The translations under genes and the position numbers were made by a program. From contig JAQJVL010000127.1 of NCBI GenBank assembly GCA_035578905.1, forward strand, positions 930,001-994,000: DNA of 64,000 bases, written 5' to 3'. Below the pieces are notes generated by a model. That model saw nothing but the letters and a program-made list of their open reading frames with translations, did no database searches and had not been told where the DNA came from. The DNA is from Stictocephala bisonia. Its lineage: Eukaryota > Arthropoda > Insecta > Hemiptera > Membracidae. This document shows, in pieces, positions 37,904 through 48,162 of the stretch (position 1 is the first letter of the stretch; each line of letters opens with the position of its first letter).

Positions 37904-38000
37904 AGCAACAGTCCTTGGATTCTGTTAAAGCAACAGTGCTTGGATATTGTTAAAGCAACAGTGCTTGAATATTGTTAAAGCAACAGTGCTTGTACAGTGT
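37904..38000 (+). repeat. 25-bp tandem repeat inside the P element, about 4 copies
   Basis: Units start 'gcaacagtgcttgg' at 37904, 37930, 37955 and 37980. The position, between the gene and the right terminal repeat, is where P-type elements carry internal repeats and transposase-binding sites. Whether this is such a site is inference. Confidence 0.85.
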
Positions 38001-38257
38001 TAATTCTAGGAGCAGTTCCAAAATAATTTATTCATCTTATAAAGTTTTGGGTTATCATAGGTTGATCTACGATTTGATTATCAAAGCAAATATGAAAAAA
38101 AATTCGGCATCCAGCGATCACATCTTAAATTGTTAATTCAACATTTGGCAATGAAGTAGTGGAGAGTCTTTCAAGCAAGTGGCATCTCGGCCAAACCGCG
38201 GCGGCAGAGGGATAGCGAGAGCAGAGTCTGTATAGAGGAAGCTCTTTTATACAAACC

Positions 38258-38531
38258 ACCAGGCAAACTTTCTCCTTTCGCACACAACCCTCGCTCCCTC
38301 TCTCTCTCGTACCCTCGACGCGCTCTCTCTCGCACCGAAGGCGAGCGCTCTCTCTCGCACCGAAGGCGCGCTCTCTCTCGCACCCTCTGCGAGATCTCCC
38401 TAGCACAGAAGGCAGGAAAATATTGACTGGAGAACTCTAGCGGCTAAGGCGAAAAGCAGCAATCTCAGAAAAAAAGTTGGTCTGAATTTGCTGTATAAGG
38501 AGTGTCCTTCTTATAGAGTGTGTATTCATTG
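38258..38531 (-). repeat. P element right terminal inverted repeat (274 bp)
   Basis: This is the reverse complement of 32774-33004 with about 45 extra bases formed by one or two more copies of the 'ccttcggtgcgagagagagc' subunit. Outside the subunits only a few substitutions are visible (for example 'ccaggcaat' on the left and 'ccagtcaat' on the right). Confidence 0.9.
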
Positions 38532-38538
38532 ATACTAC
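38532..38538 (+). other. Target-site duplication, right copy (atactac)
   Basis: Identical to 32767-32773. The uninterrupted target would read 'gtcaatactacagtg', which matches a minisatellite unit apart from 'ctac' in place of 'ccac'. Confidence 0.8.
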
Positions 38539-39112
38539 AGTGTGTGTATGGGTGGGCGGGTGGGTCAATACCACAGTGCGTTTATGGGTGGGTGGGTGGG
38601 TCAATACCACAGTGCGTGTATAGGTGGGCGGGTGGATTAATACCACAGTGCGTGTATAGGTGGGCGGGTGGGTTATTACCACAGTGCGTGTATGGGTGGA
38701 CGGGTGGGTTAATGCCACAGTGCGTGTATGGGTGGTCGGGTGGGTCAATACCACAGTGCGTTTATGGGTGGGCGGGTGGTTCAATACCACAGTGCGTGTA
38801 TAGGTGGGTGGGTGGGTCAATACCACAGTGCGTTTATGGTTGGGTGGGTGGGTCAATACCACAGTGCGTGTATAGGTGGGCGGGTGGGTCAATACCACAG
38901 TGCATTTATGGGTGGGTGGGTGGGTCAATACCACAGTGCGTGTATAGGTGGGCGGGTGGGTTAATACCACAGTGCGTGTATAGGTGGGCGGGTGGGTTAA
39001 TACCACAGTGCGTGTATAGGTGGGCGGGTGGGTTAATACCACAGTGTGTGTATGGGTGGGCAGGGGGGTTAATACCACAGTGTGTGTATGGGTGTGCGGG
39101 TGGGTTCTCTCT
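38539..39112 (+). repeat. 36-bp G-rich minisatellite, about 16 units
   Basis: Each unit contains 'gggtgggcgggtgggt' (or a variant with T or A) plus 'caataccacagtgcgtgta'. The plus strand carries four runs of three G with one-base loops in most units, a strong intramolecular G-quadruplex motif. The length of 36 keeps frames open on both strands, giving spurious frames of up to 253 codons. Confidence 0.95.
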
Positions 39113-39309
39113 GTCAAGTGTGCAGATGTAGGACGATCACTCAAGGTCAAATGCAGGCCCACACTTGACCTTAAGTGGTCTATGCAGAGTTCCATCAAAG
39201 GCAGTATAAAGAGATAAATAAATCTTCTTAAACTTTACCCCACCATCAATATCAAAATACATTACAACTGACAACATATCAAGCATTTATTTTCAAATCA
39301 AACTTCACT

Positions 39310-39440
39310 CTCAGTTGCCATGGGCCTGCAGGCCTGTGAGTGAACTTTCAACGAGGAAAGTACTGACATTTAGCTCAGAGTGGTATTTCAACCTTAGACC
39401 TTGCCCTTCATTGTCTGAAACCTTAGCCACTGAGCCTCTA
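39310..39440 (-). repeat. SINE family C, copy 3
   Basis: On the minus strand: 'ggctcagtggctaaggtttc', 'gggcaaggtctaaggttgaa', 'gttcactcacaggcctgcag', matching 28240-28385 in order. Confidence 0.75.
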
Positions 39441-40393
39441 CGTCGTAGAATTTTGATTACGTATCTACTCATTCTGAATAGTATCTTCCATCTTTGTAAA
39501 TTTTGTTCAGTTAACTATTTATATGTTTGATAACAATTATATCAATAGCTGTATAAATTAGTCAAGCTGAGTATGTTTGGGCTTATCGTAGGGGGGAGGG
39601 TGGCGTCATACACAGTTTAATTTCAGATTAATCAGGAAACCTATTTCAAAGTAGTGACCAGAATTCCAAAGCAGTAGGGTATATCAAAGACGTCTGAGAT
39701 GGTTTGTAAGGAAGATACTTTTATAGCCAGGATAAAGCAAAACTAAAGTAGTTCGTTCGATTGACAAGAGAGTATCTTAGAGAACCCTAACTTGAGACAA
39801 GTTCTATTTATTGTTTGTCTCTACAGAGTTATTCTGAACAAGGTTAACTAAAGCTCAACCGTAATCTTTTCCTACCCTTTGAAAGTTGATGAACAATGCG
39901 ATAAGGATATCCCTTGAAAATAAATGCCTTTCATTGATACAATTAATACTGAGTGTCGATCTAAAATTTGAAAACAATATTAACAAATAATGTTTAAAAA
40001 GTAAAAAGGTTTAATTTAATACTATTTTATTTTTAACAACATTCTCTACTTCATAAACTATGTTTATTTTTATGTATACCGATTAAAATTAATATTTAAC
40101 CTCACAGCTATTCTGTCTTAGTCAAAAAGAGAGTACCCATTGTATGTCTCAAATGTTATACATGAGTATATTATGTATAAAATATGTAGTGAAATCAAGA
40201 TTTTACTTTATTACTAGACTTGGCTGTTTAGAAAATAACGAAAATCAAGTAGGAGAGGAGCTATTGGAGAGAATGCTTCTTCTCCACATTTTTATATTTG
40301 GACTTTCTTGAGATTTATTCACTCAGGACATAGGAGTGAATAGCCTCCCCCCCCCCCAATTATCATTGCCCTACAAACATGATTGAATGTTCT
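39441..40393. other. Spacer, AT-rich, with an 11-base C run
   Basis: C11 at 40347-40357 is the only notable structure. No gene is seen. Confidence 0.45.
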
Positions 40394-41160
40394 ATTAACT
40401 CACGACATACGATAAGTATGGGCTATTCAACTTAACCAAGTAATGAATTTACGATAGTATGGGCTATTCAATTTACCTATGCATGAATTTACTATATTAT
40501 GGGCTATTCAATTTACCAATTGTATGACTTTACGATATTAAGTGCTATTCAACTTAACCATGGAATGAATTTACGATAGTACGGGCTATTAAATTTACTC
40601 ATGGTATAACTTTCCAATATTATGGGCTATTCAATGTACCTATGACATGAAGTTACGATATTATAGGCTATTAAATGTACCTATGGAATGAAATTGCGAT
40701 ATTATGAGCTATTCAATTTACTCATGGCATAAGTTTACGACATTATAGGCTATTCAATTTACCCATGGCATGACTTTACGAGATTATGGGCTGTTCAATT
40801 TTCCTATGGCATAACTATACGATAATATGGGCTATTCAATTCACCCATGGCATGACTTTACGATATAGTGGGCTGTTTAATTTACCCATGGGATGAATTT
40901 ATGATATTATGGGCTATTCAGTTCACCCATGGCATGACTTAACGATATTATGGGCTGTTCAATTTAACCATGGCATGACTTTACGATATTGTGGGCTGTT
41001 CAATTTACCCATGGCATGACTGTACGATATAGTGGGTTGATCAATTTACCCATGGCATGACTTTACGATATTGTGGGCTGTTCAATTTACCCATGGCATG
41101 ACTGTACGATATAGTGGGTTGTTCAATTTACCAATGGCATGACTTTACGATATTATAATG
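40394..41160. repeat. 41-bp minisatellite, about 18-19 copies
   Basis: Units contain 'atgggctattcaatttaccc' and 'atggcatgactttacgatat'. The left half is more degenerate than the right half, where alternate units share 'gactgtacgatatagtgggt', showing a developing two-unit higher-order repeat (about 82 bp) at 40960-41130. Confidence 0.92.
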
Positions 41161-42798
41161 CTTCGTTGAGCCACATCATACAACTAGACACAGACCATCA
41201 TTTGGTATTTAAGACGGAAAATAGTTGATTAAAACTTTTTGCATACTAGATTTGTTTGAGTGTTAACATATAATTATTATATACGCAATTTTGAGCGTAA
41301 TATAATGTTTATTACAATTGTTATTTGATTACATTTCATTTCACCTACAATCTCCACACTACATACAAAATGTGAAGTTGTGCTGAATTCAACTTGGCTT
41401 TTCCGTAACACATGATAAAATTTTAATCTTTTATATGAACTTACAAACACATTTTTGTATCATTAAACAACTTACTTTAGTAATTAAAAGTTGGTTTCAA
41501 TTGTGAAAACTTTAAATGAAGTATCATAAATAATTAATTGTTTTTACTATGTATATTTCAATTTCTGTAATCACTCTGTACAACAGTTAAGAGTTAATTT
41601 TTGTACAGATATTATGGTGAAAACATATTATGTTTATTAAGACATTTTAAAAATGTGGACTTAATATATTACCTTAAATTTAAGTTTTTTATTTTTTCTC
41701 CTAATATAAACTACTTTACGCTTAAGTTGACAAATAAAACTAGAACAATTTCTAATGGAATTTCAAGAGCTCTATCACGAATTGATTTGCTTTTAATATT
41801 TTATTCTCAAGATCTTTCATTGTATTTTTTGGTCAAACATAAACTATGTGAATTACGTTAATCGATCGACAAGTTATTTTCTCAGATAACCTTGATGTTG
41901 GACAAATTATATGTTTGTTTGTCTACGGATCTCAGTTTTCTGAGAACGGCAAACAAAATAGTAACCATACATTTTGTCTAATCCTTAGACAGTTTTTATA
42001 TATGGGAAGTTTTTTTCGAAAATCTTTTTCTTTTCCTTTCAAGCAAGAAATATATGAGATAAACTACAGATGTCTGCTATTATTATATTTTACTGTAAAT
42101 ATTTATTTTTCAGTTCTTTATGATATTAAAATTTGGTAGTAACGTTTAATAAAAAGACCACAGTGTAATACAATAGGTATTTTATTTATTTTAACGAATC
42201 TTTCGAACGAAGTTTTCAGCCCACTCATAGTTGTATTGTTTTGTTGAGTGTTTTTATCTTCTTTAATAATAGTTCATATATAATATCGTATATGTTCATT
42301 ACCTACATAGCTTAACTGTTTTTAAAATAATAGTTTTTCTAGGAAAAGAGATTATTGGTAGTATTTTACTTTTCTATACTGAACAATGGCTATGAACTAA
42401 TTCACACAATAAACCTAACACATAATACATGATAATATTATCGACTAAAATAAATATGATTAAATGAACAAAGATAGAATTAATTAGTCATTTGAAATCT
42501 GTTGACTTGTAATTATAATTAAATATTTTTTTTTAAATTTATACAATTATATATTTATTAGGACTGCATTTCTAGATATTCAAATTAATATTATAAAATA
42601 TTAAAATATGTAAGTAGTAACTAAAATTTTGCCATATTGTGTTTGGCATTTAATTTAATCAGTTTTGAAACTAATCAAGCATGAAAACCCTTTTCATATA
42701 CATATACAGAGGGGAATCCATTGGTGTAAAGCATAAACCACAAAATGTCTTTTAAGCTCTAAAAAAATGAAAACAATATACAAATTCAAAATAAAAAC
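41161..42798. other. AT-rich spacer, nothing recognised
   Basis: Open frames of 74-86 codons (41601-41861 and 41915-42139, +) have AT-driven, F/L/Y-rich composition and no family resemblance. Confidence 0.45.
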
Positions 42799-42804
42799 AG
42801 GCAG

Positions 42805-43202
42805 CTGGCACTTGTAGATTGTATGTCACTTGTAGATTGTATGTCACTTGTAGATTGTATGTCACTTGTAGATTGTATGTCACTTGTAGATTGTATGTCA
42901 CTTGTAGATTGTATGTCACTTGTAGATTGTATGTCACTTGTAGATTGTATGTCACTTGTAGATTGTATGTCACTTGTAGATTGTATGTCACTTGTAAATT
43001 GTATGTCACGTGTAGATTGTATGTCACTTGTAGATTGTATGTCACTCGTAGATTGTAAGTCACTTGTAAATTGTATGTCACTTATAGATTGTATGTCACT
43101 TGTAGATTGTATGTCACTTGTATATTGTATGTCACGTGTAGATTGTATGTCACTTGTAGATTGTATGTCACTTGTAGATTGTATGTCACTTGTAGATTGC
43201 TG
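42805..43202. repeat. 18-bp minisatellite, about 22 copies
   Basis: Unit 'cttgtagattgtatgtca', highly homogeneous with scattered single-base variants (for example 'acgtgtagatt', 'acttataga'). Because 18 is a multiple of three, several frames stay open on both strands; these are not genes. Confidence 0.97.
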
Positions 43203-43665
43203 AAATATCTGAGGGTTATTTCGGAGGTAATATCTCGACAAACAGATGGCTTGGTATCTTTCTTTAGTGTCAGGTTTACTAAATTTACTACACAAAAATG
43301 GACGGACTGATTAAAATCTTTATTGTTTAAGTTTTTACTACGTATGTTTATTGTTATTGATTGTAAATATTTGATCTACCACAAATCTTCAGAATACATT
43401 AATATCGTGTGAATGTTTACTATTCTATGATAGTTAACATGTTTGGTCAAATTGCTGAATATATTTTCTAAAGAAATAAAGCTGTAAAGTTTTATAGACT
43501 TAATAACTACTTTAAAAATGTGTATTATATACTTTATTGCCTACATTTTGAAATGCTACTTCACCGTTTTACTGTTTCCGATTTTAAGCCCTTCAGTTTA
43601 ATAGCTAAATTTTTAGGCATACCTACAACATATTTATGGTTTATATTTATGTAATTAATATGGCT
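43203..43665. other. AT-rich spacer, nothing recognised
   Basis: No gene or repeat was identified. Confidence 0.4.
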
Positions 43666-43667
43666 GG

Positions 43668-44095
43668 CATCTACGTAGACACAACTACGTCCATGTTGGG
43701 CAGTAGTCAGTGTCCAGATATTGTGTAGGGGGCTGAGTATCAGGCCTGTCAGCTGAAAATCAGACGAATAGTACATGGTTCGGATCCCAAGTGAAGATGT
43801 AGGCCCTTAAGTTGCCCGGTTATTTCTACTAATAAAAGGCCCTTTCTGAGCATAAGTAGAAATAAGTTTAGCTACACAGATCACCCACATGCATCTGTGT
43901 GCAGTGGTAATGACCCACCCGCCCGCCCATACACTTGCAGTGGTAATGACCCACCCGCCCGCCCATACACTTGCAGTGGTAATGACCCACCCGCCCGCCC
44001 ATACACTTGCAGTGGTAATGCACACTCATAATACAATAATTCAAATTCACCTTAAAATACGAAAAAAGTTGTTTCGGCGTCTTATTTCTGAGAAT
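43668..44095 (-). repeat. Family A dispersed repeat, copy 7, with nested minisatellite
   Basis: The part 43668-43880 is the reverse complement of family A ('tccatgttgggcagtagtca', 'cagctgaaaatcagacgaat', 'ggttcggatccc', 'ctttctgagcataagtag'). The end of the repeat, 'ttcaccttaaaatacg' to 'tttcggcgtctta', resumes at 44047-44085, matching 'ttcgccttaaaatacc' to 'tgtcggcgtctca' in copy 10. Between them lies the 36-bp array (43893-44020) instead of the usual 'cactcatcctacactcat' segment. Confidence 0.8.
43893..44020 (-). repeat. 36-bp minisatellite, about 3.5 units, inside family A
   Basis: Unit with 'cagtggtaatgacccaccc' and 'gcccgcccatacacttg'. The minus strand reads 'gggcgggcgggtggg', a four-run G-quadruplex motif. 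Units are practically identical, so this array is young. Confidence 0.93.
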
Positions 44096-47000
44096 AGTCT
44101 GAGAAAACTAAAAGCATTTATGATTTAAAAAAAAACACACACAAAGATAAAAACTGATTTAAAAAAATACTATATAAAGAGAAGGAAAACTAAACTTTTC
44201 TATTTTTTTATTTATTTATTTATTTTTTTTTTGCTCTTTGGACATTTTGTGCTTGTTTTAGGTATAATATTTAAAGTACCATAGTTTATATTTTTTATAA
44301 AAAATAATAAACAAAATTATTGACTATAACTTTTTCTTTGTTTTTGTTATATTACTAACTATACTATTTTCATCACAATAAAACTATTCTTTCATTGTAT
44401 ATTCATTTTTAATATCATAAAATTATAATATTCAACACCAATGCGTCTTACCAATAAACTTGTCAGAGAGTGTCGATTAACTTTAAACATTTAAACTTTA
44501 AAATTATAACAAATTTCATTAAAATTTATAGGTTAATAAAGTTCAAAAATGCAATAAAATATTTACAAATACCACTTTGCCAGTTTTAAAAATATACTAC
44601 CTGTCGGAACTTTAGCTGGTTTGCAGTTTTGAACAGATTAATAGACCGTCAAAACAATAAAGCGTCTGACGTAACGAATTTTTAAATGAGCAAGCAATTT
44701 CTTTGTAAAACCGAGGATTGACTAACTAAAGGTACACTTAACATTGTGATTGCCAACTTTTAAAAGATTAATGTTTCATAAAGAACGTAACAGAATCTCG
44801 TTCCCTTATCTCATTGAAAGAGGGCAGGTAATTTGTAATTAATATGCCAAAATAGTGGTATACTTTATGAATATAATTATACTTATAAACGGCCTAGAGA
44901 TTTTTAAATGGCTTTACAATTATAGTATAATGTTGGGGAGGGGGCATGTATTTAGAATTTTAGAAATATTAACACGATTTGGCCACTAATTTATACTGAA
45001 AAAAGTAACGTGTATATGTGAGTGAATTTTATATAATTTATTCCGGTAATTTTATGTTTTCAAACCTTACATACATACCTAAACATGTAGTGCCCAATGA
45101 TGGAAACTATGTTTCCGAAAGTCCTCATCATATAAAATAATACTTCTGGAGTGTTTAAGTCTTCGTTAAGTTAAAAGTATATACACACTTTACTTTTAGA
45201 TTATTCCATAAAACATATTTTAGCAGGGTATATTCTACTAAATATTTACCAGGAGACATTAAATAGCTGATTAATATTTTATAAGCTTCACTTTAACATA
45301 TTTTTAAATTATTTAAACAGTACACTTTCGACTTTAAAACATATAGTCAAAACTATCTCGTTAGAATGGTCATTAGTAAATAAGGAGAAAAATTTGCACC
45401 TTTTCTACTTAAGCTCATTTTATGATTAAATATATATTTTGTTAAATAACATATACCATGTATAAATTGTAATAAATTACTGTACTGACGAAGCACGTAG
45501 GTTTAAACATATGATAAAGCTACAGAGACATTTGAAAAATATCAAAAAGTAGTATAGCAGCCATCTTCCCCCCCCCACATTATCGTACTTAGGCTATGTA
45601 CTCATGTAACAATAAACGTAGCCATTAGAGTTAAAGAATAATCAACGAATATTCCAACGAATAAGGAATTAAATATGTATGTTTTTGTATAGGTAAAATA
45701 TAAAGAAAATATTTATAATTGTATGATCCCATGAAAAATCAATACTTAAACAAATATGAATCGCATAGTTTAGTTTAAAAACTACAAAAAATAGTAACAA
45801 AATCTTTGCTCGACAGAAGTAAGTGATGGCAAACGAAGCATGAAGGAACAAATTGCGAGCTACCAGCTGATCAATCGACTGTAAAAGTCTGAGATATACA
45901 TTTTATGCGCTGGATTTTTGTGTTTCAAAGTATGAGATGCTATATAAACTGTATATGTAACTGAAAATTTACTAGATTCTTTTCATGACTCATCCAAAAC
46001 ATACTCATGTTTTTAGTAGAACTCGCATCTGAACGTTTTGCGTACATAATGTGTGTTATTAAATTTGATATTTCAAGGAAATAAATGTGTTTTTAAAAGT
46101 CACGTAGCATATTGCATACGTGTTTTTATAGGTATTATTGTTCATAAATTCAAATATATGCAAAACGTGGGTTTGGCAGGAGGTCCCTGTAGCAAAATAC
46201 AATTTAACCTGTGAAACGAAGTATGTACCTGCCACCGTTGACATTGATAAGTTAATTACAAGAGAGAAAACCTATCAAACTTTACAGAACGATAGTTTGA
46301 CTAAAATATAATACTGGGATAAAAAATTTAGATACACACCGTAAATTATTTTTTGTGTGCTAAATTATGAGTTATAATTTTGAGTAATATTAAATTTTAT
46401 ACATTTCTTATACACTATTTCTCTAGTTGTACAATCACCCGAAAAACTAGAACAACTCCTTTAGTATACAGTATATTGCTCCGGACATACTTCAAGAATG
46501 CTACTTTAATGTTAAAGTCAACACTCCTGAGGGCTGTAAACAGTGAGAGACTGTAGCGACAAGAGAAGAATACGGGAGTGGATTTGTTTGTATTTAAGAA
46601 TACAGTAAATGTTTTACCTCACCACACGAAATCATAGCATTTATTGCATAATTAATTATGATCTATAATTCAAATAAAAAAAAGATAATTTCTGTAAGTT
46701 AGTGTTTTAATTTTAATTGTTGAAGATAAATGCATTACTGGAACACCTTTAAATATTTTACCATTTAAAAAGTTATTTGATTGCAATTATTATATAATGC
46801 ATAAAACAATGAATTTATATATATACAGTCAAAAAATGCGTATGTCTACTTGATTAAATTAATGTATGAAGAGTCATAAAGAATTAAACTAACAGCGTTA
46901 TGAAAACCATACATTTTCCTCTGTTGCAATGTTCTGGTAAACTGTTAGAGTACTATAGAATCGTTTAGGTAAATGTGGATCCACCATTTTCAAGTGTAAA

Positions 47001-47390
47001 CCAATACTAAACAGACTACCTAATAATGCAAGAGATACCAGATCGAGCGTAACAAAAACATTTGTTATGTACACACCGCAGATAAATATTGTCAGTGAGT
47101 TTTCAACAAGTAATATTATACTGTGTGAGTATGTACTCATACACTTATATTGTTTTGTTTCAGTACTAACAAATTAGTGAAAGTTCATTTTAAAATGATT
47201 GTAACAGTATTACTGTTTAATTTGTCTATTTTTATGAATGTAGAAAACTTAACATGAGAATACTGAGTAATTTTATATGTTTCTTGTTCATAAGGAGCCT
47301 TTATTTAGTTTAGGAAGTAAATTATTTCCACTGTAACACTATACGATATGAATAATTGTAATTTTTGAAAACTGTACAGAGTTTTAATTA
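44096..47390. other. AT-rich spacer, nothing recognised apart from repeat E
   Basis: The segment 46540-46595 ('cagtgagagactgtagcgac') resembles 21262-21322 and marks a low-copy dispersed repeat. Open frames up to 80 codons lack recognisable features. Confidence 0.45.
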
Positions 47391-47393
47391 CAA

Positions 47394-47650
47394 GGCTCAG
47401 TGTAGTTTGGGCTCCATGTAGTGTGGGCTCGGTGTAGTGTGGGCTCAGTGTAGTTTGGGTTCGATGTAGTGTGGGCTCGGTGTAGCGTGGGCTCGGTGTA
47501 GTGTGGGCTCAGTGTAGTTTGGCCTCGGTGTAGTGTGGGATCAATGTAGTGTGGACTCAGTGTAGTGTGGGCTCGATGTAGTGTGGGCTAAGTGTAGTTT
47601 GGGCTCGATGTAGTGTGGGCTCAGTGTAGTTTGGCCTCGGTGTAGTGTAT
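47394..47650. repeat. 16-bp minisatellite, about 16 copies
   Basis: Unit 'gggctcggtgtagtgt' with common variants 'gggctcagtgtagttt' and 'gggctcgatgtagtgt' arranged in mixed order. It directly abuts a family A fragment. Confidence 0.93.
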
Positions 47651-47772
47651 ATTGTCGAGTCCTCTTATACTGACATGATGTCCACTCAATGGCCACTATC
47701 GACGTGGTCACTGCTAGAGATGTCGCGAGTGTCCATGTGAGATGGTTGCCTGTATTCGGGTGTTGTGCAAAT
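47651..47772 (-). repeat. Family A dispersed repeat, copy 8 (fragment)
   Basis: The plus strand reads 'cctcttatactgacatgatg', 'ccactatcgacgtggtcact', 'gtgtccatgtgagatggttg' and 'cgggtgttgtgcaa', the reverse complement of the family's central part. It is followed after about 75 bp by a 36-bp array in the same relative polarity as in copy 7. Confidence 0.7.
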
Positions 47773-47844
47773 TAATCAAATAAGAGAGCTACAAAGGCTA
47801 TACGTATATATACGTATTTTATCATAAACACAAATTAAGGTATA

Positions 47845-48162
47845 CACGTACGGTAAACTAACCCACCCGCCTACCCATACACGTATGGTGGTATTTACCC
47901 ACCCGCCCACCCATACACGTACGGTGATACTACGTACGATACACGTACGGTGGTATTAACACACCCGCCCACTCATACACGTACGGTGGTACTAACCCAC
48001 CCATACACGTATGGTGGTACTAACCTACCCACCCATACAATTACGGTGGTATTAACCCACCCACCCATATACTTACGGTGGTATTGACCCACCCGCCCAC
48101 CCATACCCGTACGGTGGTATTGACCCACCCGCCCACCCATACACGTACGGTGGTATAGGATA
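47845..48162 (-). repeat. 36-bp minisatellite, about 8-9 units
   Basis: Units contain 'acccacccgcccacccatac' and 'acgtacggtggta'. Several units are shortened or interrupted (for example 'gatactacgtacgat' at about 47926). The G-rich strand is minus. Confidence 0.92.

Larger units (their letters stand above)
32774..38531 (+). mobile_element. Complete P-superfamily DNA transposon, 5,758 bp
   Basis: The element is bounded by long terminal inverted repeats (left 32774-33004, right 38258-38531) starting with 'caatgaatacac' and flanked by a 7-bp target duplication 'atactac'. The repeats agree almost base for base over 200 bp apart from an extra block of tandem subrepeats on the right and a few substitutions. 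Inside is one transposase gene with a THAP domain, one intron, and an AATAAA signal about 20 bp after the stop codon, followed by a 25-bp tandem repeat (37904-38000). It sits in a 36-bp minisatellite. The combination of near-identical ends, clean target duplication and unbroken gene suggests recent mobility and possible autonomy; activity itself is not shown. Confidence 0.92.

Noticed and set aside
38437..39198. A 253-codon open frame (-) and a 203-codon frame (+) rich in Thr-His-Pro or Gly-Gly-Gln motifs
   Set aside because: They are by-products of the 36-bp minisatellite, whose length is a multiple of three, so several frames stay open on both strands.
42752..43310. Repetitive open frames on both strands (SerThrSerAspIleGln and CysMetSerLeuValAsp types)
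   Set aside because: They come from an 18-bp minisatellite; frames are open in parallel on both strands with no start context or flanking exon.
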